64,000 nt of DNA from Theobroma cacao (Eukaryota > Streptophyta > Magnoliopsida > Malvales > Malvaceae): contig NC_030854.1 of NCBI RefSeq assembly GCF_000208745.1, forward strand, positions 23,807,118 to 23,871,117, in the 5' to 3' direction. Below, piece by piece: positions 59,259 through 64,000 of the stretch. The translations under genes and the position numbers were made by a program. How positions within the stretch are numbered: the first letter of the stretch is position 1; each line of letters starts with the position of its first letter. The notes beneath the pieces were generated by a model, which was not told where the DNA came from, did not search any database, and worked only from the letters and a program-made list of their open reading frames with translations.

Positions 59259-59783
59259 AGAGAATAAATTTTTACAATATATAAAATTTAATTATCAGTT
59301 TTATTCAAATTTGAACCCAAACTTAATCCAAAACTCAAAACAACTTTATTTACGAAATGATCGAAGCTCCAGACAATCCAAATTGAAGATAATCAAGCCC
59401 AAAACACTCCGAATCCAAAATGATTCAACTTTATTGAGATCCAAACCCAATATGACTTGACCTTATATTACCCAAACTAGAAAATGACTTATCCAACCTG
59501 ACTCGTTTTCCACCTCTACTTAACATTAGTTTTCCTTTTATAAATTAAAGAATGGTAAAACTCTACTTGGATCCCACCTAAAATTTATATTCCCTCTTCC
59601 CCACTCCCTTTCACATTTACAAAAAATTTTTAGTATACAGTAAAATTCATAAGTTCGTAACATTTTTCTTTAGTTCGTAAAATTATAAATATTTGATCAA
59701 TTAATTAAATAAGAATGTGGTACTAAGTGTGGTTTGGATGAGAAATTTTGAAACAAAGTCATTTTAGAATGCATCGATTTAAA
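59253..59783. other. Intergenic stretch without recognised features
   Basis: A phrase of the type CCAAACC/CCCAAACT recurs with loose spacing between 59310 and 59470 (CCAAACTTAATCC, CCAAATTGAAG, CCCAATATGACTTGA), suggesting a degenerate short repeat. No gene. Confidence 0.4.
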
Positions 59784-60925
59784 ATGACTGTAGTACCCCG
59801 TATTTTGATACGGTGGATAATAAAGTTTACGTATGCCAATTGAGGTTAATTACCGAGTTAAAAAGGGTAATTCAGAAGTGAACCTGTGAAATCTCGATCT
59901 CTATAGACACGTAACTAGAAGTAGATGCGATAATGCGAACTAGGGGTAATTTCGTAATTTCTCTTGGTGGGCTCCTATGAGTGGGTTTTTTTTATACTAT
60001 TAAGGTCTAAATAAACTTAAGGAATGAATGAATGAATGATGTTTATGATGGTAAATGAATGATGCTTATGATGGTAAATAAATGAAGAAGATAAAAATAA
60101 TGATAATTTTCAAGGTAGGGGCAAAATGGTCATTTTGCATATCGGGTCTAAATTTTTATGTTTTCGTGAACCTAAGTATTTCTAGACCATCATGGACTTT
60201 GTCTCAGTGTCTAAAGAGTAAAAAGTTGAACCAAAGGAAATAATAAGACAAAGTCACCTTATGGAGAGCATTTTGGTAAATTACATGAGAATTGGATAAA
60301 CTTTAGATATAAATATCTAAAGCTCCAGTAGATTTCCAGCAGCTTCTTCTTCTTCTTCCTCCCATTTCATGTTCCTTTTATCCTCCATGGAAGCTTGCTT
60401 TGCAACTTCCATAACTCTCTCTCTCTAGCTCCAATTTTTATGCTTTTGTGCACTTTTTCATTGAAACTTTGTGCTCTTTCACTCCCTCACTTTAAAACCC
60501 TTGAAAAGTCTTACTTCCATACTTCCTCTCACTAGCTAGGTGTTTTAGAGAGAGGAAGAGGGAACTTCCATAATAGCTTGAAGAATTTTGAAAGAGAATT
60601 CAACTACAAAAACCACTAAGGTTCCAACAAGGCCTCACATGTCCATTTGGAGCATTAGTTGAGGTTAGAGTCAAGCAAAAGAATCAACAAGACCAGTGAG
60701 TGAACTTCCATCAAAGTGTTTTTAGAAAATACGTATGTGTTGGATGAAGCATTTAAATGATTTTATTTGGTTTTCATTAAATTATGCATGGGAACAAGCC
60801 TTTGATAAAATGTTTTGATGTTGTGAAAATGTGAAATGTGTAAAAAGATGAATCCATGTGCTCCTATATTATGTTGGTATGTATATATATGAATATGTGT
60901 TGTGCATTGATGAATAATGTTGTAT

Positions 60926-61147
60926 GATGATGATGACCCGGCCATGTGCGAGTAAGGAGTGTGCATAAGTCGATGATGACCCAATTATGTGCAAGTAGGG
61001 AGTGCACATGAGCTGATGATGATGACCTAGCTATGTGTGAGTAGGGAGTGCGCATAAGTTGATGATGACCCAACTACGTGCGAGTAAGGAGTGCACATGA
61101 GCTGATGATGATGACCTGGCTATGTGCGAGTAAGGAGTGCACATGAC
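60926..61147. repeat. Minisatellite with alternating 46- and 43-bp units inside the solo LTR
   Basis: Five units at 60926-60971, 60972-61014, 61015-61060, 61061-61103 and 61104-61147, alternating GATGATGATGACC and GATGATGACCC starts, each followed by a TATGTGCGAGTAAGGAGTGC-like core. The alternation gives an 89-bp dimer as the higher-order repeat. Minus-strand frames across it (60763-61280) are products of the repeat. Confidence 0.9.
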
Positions 61148-61337
61148 GATGAATGAAGTGGGGTGGTGTACTTGTTGATATATGTATATACAAATATATA
61201 TGTGTTATAGAAAGTTTATAAAAATAATTGTGATTGTGTTGTGTGTTGGCATTGTTAATTGCTCCCAAATTGCTTTTCATTTCAACAAGTAAATGGCTTT
61301 TGATGTAACAAGACCTATTTCACTTAAAATGCTCTAT

Positions 61338-61640
61338 TTCTCGCTGTAGCGAGATTCATTTTCGCTGCAGCGAGAAACTCTTGATTTTGGGGGTCACACA
61401 GGCCTAATTCTCGCTGTAGCGAGAAACTTTCAAGTTCTAGTGCAGTACTTTTAATTTAATAAAGATTTTGACATTCTTTCTGTTCGAATTGGGAAAAATA
61501 GTAAACATAAAAGTTGTAGCCCTACCTCTTAGCTTTCTAATGATTAAAACATCAGATCAATTAGACTTTTGTAGTGGGAGATATGCTTGAAAAACTGAAA
61601 CATCTGCAAACTAAGATTGTTTCTCGCTGCAGCGAGAAAC
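61338..61640. repeat. Four CTCGCTGCAGCGAG-type palindromes in the solo LTR
   Basis: TTCTCGCTGTAGCGAGA at 61338-61354, TTCGCTGCAGCGAGAA at 61361-61376, TTCTCGCTGTAGCGAGAAA at 61408-61426, and TTCTCGCTGCAGCGAGAAA at 61620-61638. Each can fold back on itself. Confidence 0.9.
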
Positions 61641-62302
61641 TTGCTATCATGCTTACTACCTTGCTTGATTTTGACATATTTTTCACTCATTTAACTTCAT
61701 GGATTGATCATGGGTTTTTCCAACACTATGAGGTTATTAATCAAAGTTTGAAATGATGTGTTTTTAGTAAGAAATTAAATCAATTGTATTGTTTTTAAAA
61801 CAAGTGCATCATGATTTCGAAATCCTCTTTATCGATTGTTTATTCCCTTCTTATGTTCACTCATTGAGTTTTATACTCACGTCTTTAAACTTCATGTTTT
61901 CATATTCGAAGGTAGTTGGGACCTAGATTAAGTGTCTACGTATGCTTGTCCTCTTGGTAGGTACTATGGCATCTCAGTAATTGTACCTTCACCCATGGTC
62001 ACTCCGTTGACGGTCACGAGTCTGTTACCTGTGAACATGTATATGTAATGTAATCAGTTAGGATACATGTTATAAGTCAAATATGTATATTTAATTACTG
62101 ATGCCACTATGAGTTGGCAAACGGATGACATTATTTTGACATAATAAAATGGTGAGTATTGGGTCACTATAAAATATTTTTGAAATATTTTTAGTTGAGA
62201 ATTACAATATGAGATTTTAGAAATGATGGTTGGGAATGATGATCAGAATTGTATAAATAGGCTTGCTTGGGCTTAGTGGGCTATGCCTATTGGGCTGTGA
62301 CA

Positions 62303-62910
62303 ATGATAATATATATAATTGTATTATTTAAATAAATATCTTCTAAAATGAAACATTAGGTATTGAAATTTGATCTGGTAAATGAATAATTATAAAAGGA
62401 AAATAATGATGTTAGGGATAGAGAAAGAAAAAAATTAAGAAAAATATGCAATATGAATATTATTAGATTAATAAGAAAGTATAAATACTACTAATGATAT
62501 GAAAAAGTCAAAAAACATTTTTAACAAAAATTTTTAGTTAAAATAAAAAAATAGTTGTGTAAACAAGGAAGCATAATAAAATGTGCAGCACCAAAAATGC
62601 ATAAGGGTTCTTGTTGCCTTTACCTCTTCCAAGCCCTACCAAGGTTAGCTCTTGCTACTTATCGAGTCCACACCCTTTGACATGAGTTTCCAACATCCTT
62701 AGACTAGCTTGTGCATGAACGAGAGTTCGGTTATTAGAAAATAAGAAAACCAACAAGCAAATAGCCTAGAGGAAAATAAAAAAAGAAAAAAGGTGCAACA
62801 TAAAGACTGCTTAAGATGTCACATATCTTTATACTACACTTGTCCAAGTGCATCAGAATATAAAGTTAAGATTGAATCCGATGCATTAGTGTTGGTATGA
62901 TCATGCCTAT
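62303..62910. other. Spacer between two facing LTRs
   Basis: AT-rich on the left, mixed composition from about 62575 (GCAGCACCAAAAATGCATAAG to TGCATGAACGAGAG). No gene or known repeat recognised. Confidence 0.4.
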
Positions 62911-64000
62911 TGTCACGACCCAAATTTCGGGCCATGACCGGTGCATGGGTCCAATGGACGTAGCCCACTAAACCCAAGCAAGCTATTACTATGAACTGTT
63001 CACCTTTCCATCAAAAGTTGCTAAGTCACATTTTATAACTTTGGATCAAAATAATACCCAACATTTGCCAACCCATAGTGGCATACCAATCAAAGTGTAC
63101 ATATATGGTCTAAACATATAATTTAATAATTTACATCGTTTTGTCTATATACAACAAAAGAGTACTCGACTTCCAACGGAGAGACTCGGATGAATGTACA
63201 GCTGCTGAATGCCAAGACACCTACCAAGGGTCGAATATATACGAAGACACCTCGACCTAGTTACCAGCTGTCTCGTGATTTAAAAACATGAAGTTGAAAA
63301 CGGTGAGTATAAACCCAGTAAGTGAACAAGAAGGGAACAAGCATACCATAAGGAATGTTTAACAAAATCATGATGTATTCATTTTTCACAACAATGCAAT
63401 TTATTTTAGTTTTTATTAAACCACTCATGTAAACCCCACATGAGTAAATCACTTTATGAAAAAGGTTCATGCTCAACAAAGGATTTGGAAAGTGAAAACT
63501 TTAATAGCATTCATGCGAATCAAGTTAAATAAACGACGAGTCCTACAGCGAGAATGCCTTTCCGCTACAGCGACACTTGACTTAAATTATCATCTAGTCG
63601 AGGGTTTCTCACTAAACCTCCTCATTTTAAACTTAATTCATTTATTCCTTAATGTTGGAAGTCCATGCTCAACTATGATATCAAAGAAATGGAAAATAGG
63701 GTAGCAACCGAATCAAATGAGGAGCAAAACAAAAAGTTTTTCGCTGAATCTCGCTACAGCGAAATTTTTTGGTCACAAAATAGAAAGTTTCTCACTGCAG
63801 CGAGAAGCTACAGTAACATTCTCGCTGCAGCGAGATTCTAGGCCAGCCTTACCCCTCCAACTCGAGAGTTTCTCGTTGCAGCAAGATTCATTCTCGTCGC
63901 AGCGAGAAATAGAGCAGTGAGAAAAATTTTCCTTCCTTTCAAGAAAAAGCCATCCTACTGGAATGACAAAATTAACATAAAACACATAAAGGTTTCCAAA
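62911..64000 (-). mobile_element. 3' part of a related LTR, minus orientation, cut by the window edge
   Basis: On the minus strand it ends GGGTCGTGACA at 62911. It is homologous to the end of the solo LTR at 59789-62302, including the stretch around TACTCACC..AACTTCATG and the GTGGGCTA(C/T) phrase near the end. It holds at least six variants of the palindrome CTCGCTGCAGCGAG between 63543 and 63908, for example a perfect copy at 63821-63834. No tRNA-Met primer site follows its end, so it is a 3' or solo LTR. Plus-strand frames at 63456-63920 are shadows. Confidence 0.7.

Larger units (their letters stand above)
59784..62307 (+). mobile_element. Solo LTR (59789-62302, 2.5 kb) of a Ty3-like element
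   Basis: Begins TGTAGTACCCCG and ends GGGCTGTGACA. Flanks ATGAC (59784-59788) and ATGAT (62303-62307) match at 4 of 5 positions, a plausible target duplication. No primer-binding site follows and no polypurine tract precedes it, so it is best read as a solo LTR left by recombination. Its last 500 bp or so match, in the opposite direction, the LTR at 62911-64000 (shared phrases include GATGCCACTATGAGTTGGCAAA / GTATGCCACTATGGGTTGGC and GCTTGCTTGGGCTTAGTGGG). It contains a minisatellite and several palindromes. Confidence 0.75.

Noticed and set aside
58582..59259. Long open frame of 225 codons on the plus strand
   Set aside because: It consists almost entirely of undetermined bases in the assembly gap plus a (TA)n run.
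1..64000. CRISPR array, phage, plasmid or operon-like system
   Set aside because: No direct-repeat and spacer pattern, no ribosome-binding sites with packed genes, and introns throughout the real genes. The DNA is plant nuclear in character.

Overview
This window reads as nuclear DNA of a flowering plant, most likely a eudicot. It is AT-rich and gene-poor, with long intron-rich genes, many LTR retrotransposon remnants, MITE- and SINE-like insertions, microsatellites and one assembly gap (58595-59218). I cannot name the species from sequence alone. All gene structures below were spliced by eye with GT..AG borders and frame continuity.

Only two host genes can be supported, both on the minus strand. 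The first (40269 down to 15612) is a very long CENP-E-type kinesin of the plant KIN-7O type. I recover 33 coding exons giving an uninterrupted 1318-residue protein: an N-terminal motor with all nucleotide-binding motifs, then about 970 residues that are mostly coiled coil. A consensus E2F site lies about 90 bp upstream of its ATG. The second (48326 down to 44481) is a six-exon HAD-superfamily protein of 291 residues with a probable organelle presequence. It has an altered first catalytic motif and a final exon of only 30 nt.

The rest is mostly mobile DNA. From 1 to 3608 there is the 5' end of a minus-strand LTR element with a 2.9-kb LTR. From 4998 to about 10590 there are two Athila-like LTRs in inverted orientation around a decayed gag/pol remnant, plus a small tRNA-type SINE with a 15-bp target duplication. 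From 10596 to 12744 there is a decayed Ty1/copia gag-integrase fragment. From about 12890 to 14532 there is a FAR1/MULE-type transposase pseudogene, split by a 581-bp hAT-like element with a perfect 8-bp target duplication. The kinesin introns hold a tandem duplication, a MITE, a long-TIR element, and a second long-TIR element that was itself hit by a Ty3-type retrotransposon. The same MITE family occurs in an intron of the HAD gene. Downstream, 48928-54236 is a structurally complete but dead Ty1/copia element with 5-bp target duplications (GGATA). At the right end a 2.5-kb solo LTR faces a related LTR in the opposite direction; both carry repeated palindromes of the CTCGCTGCAGCGAG type.

I saw no sign of an operon, CRISPR array, phage or other unusual multi-gene system. 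The most interesting observations are the nested and inverted transposon structures, a sequence module shared between different LTR families, the shared MITE in both genes, and the orphan GC-richer promoter-like patches at 55690-56000 and 57890-58220.
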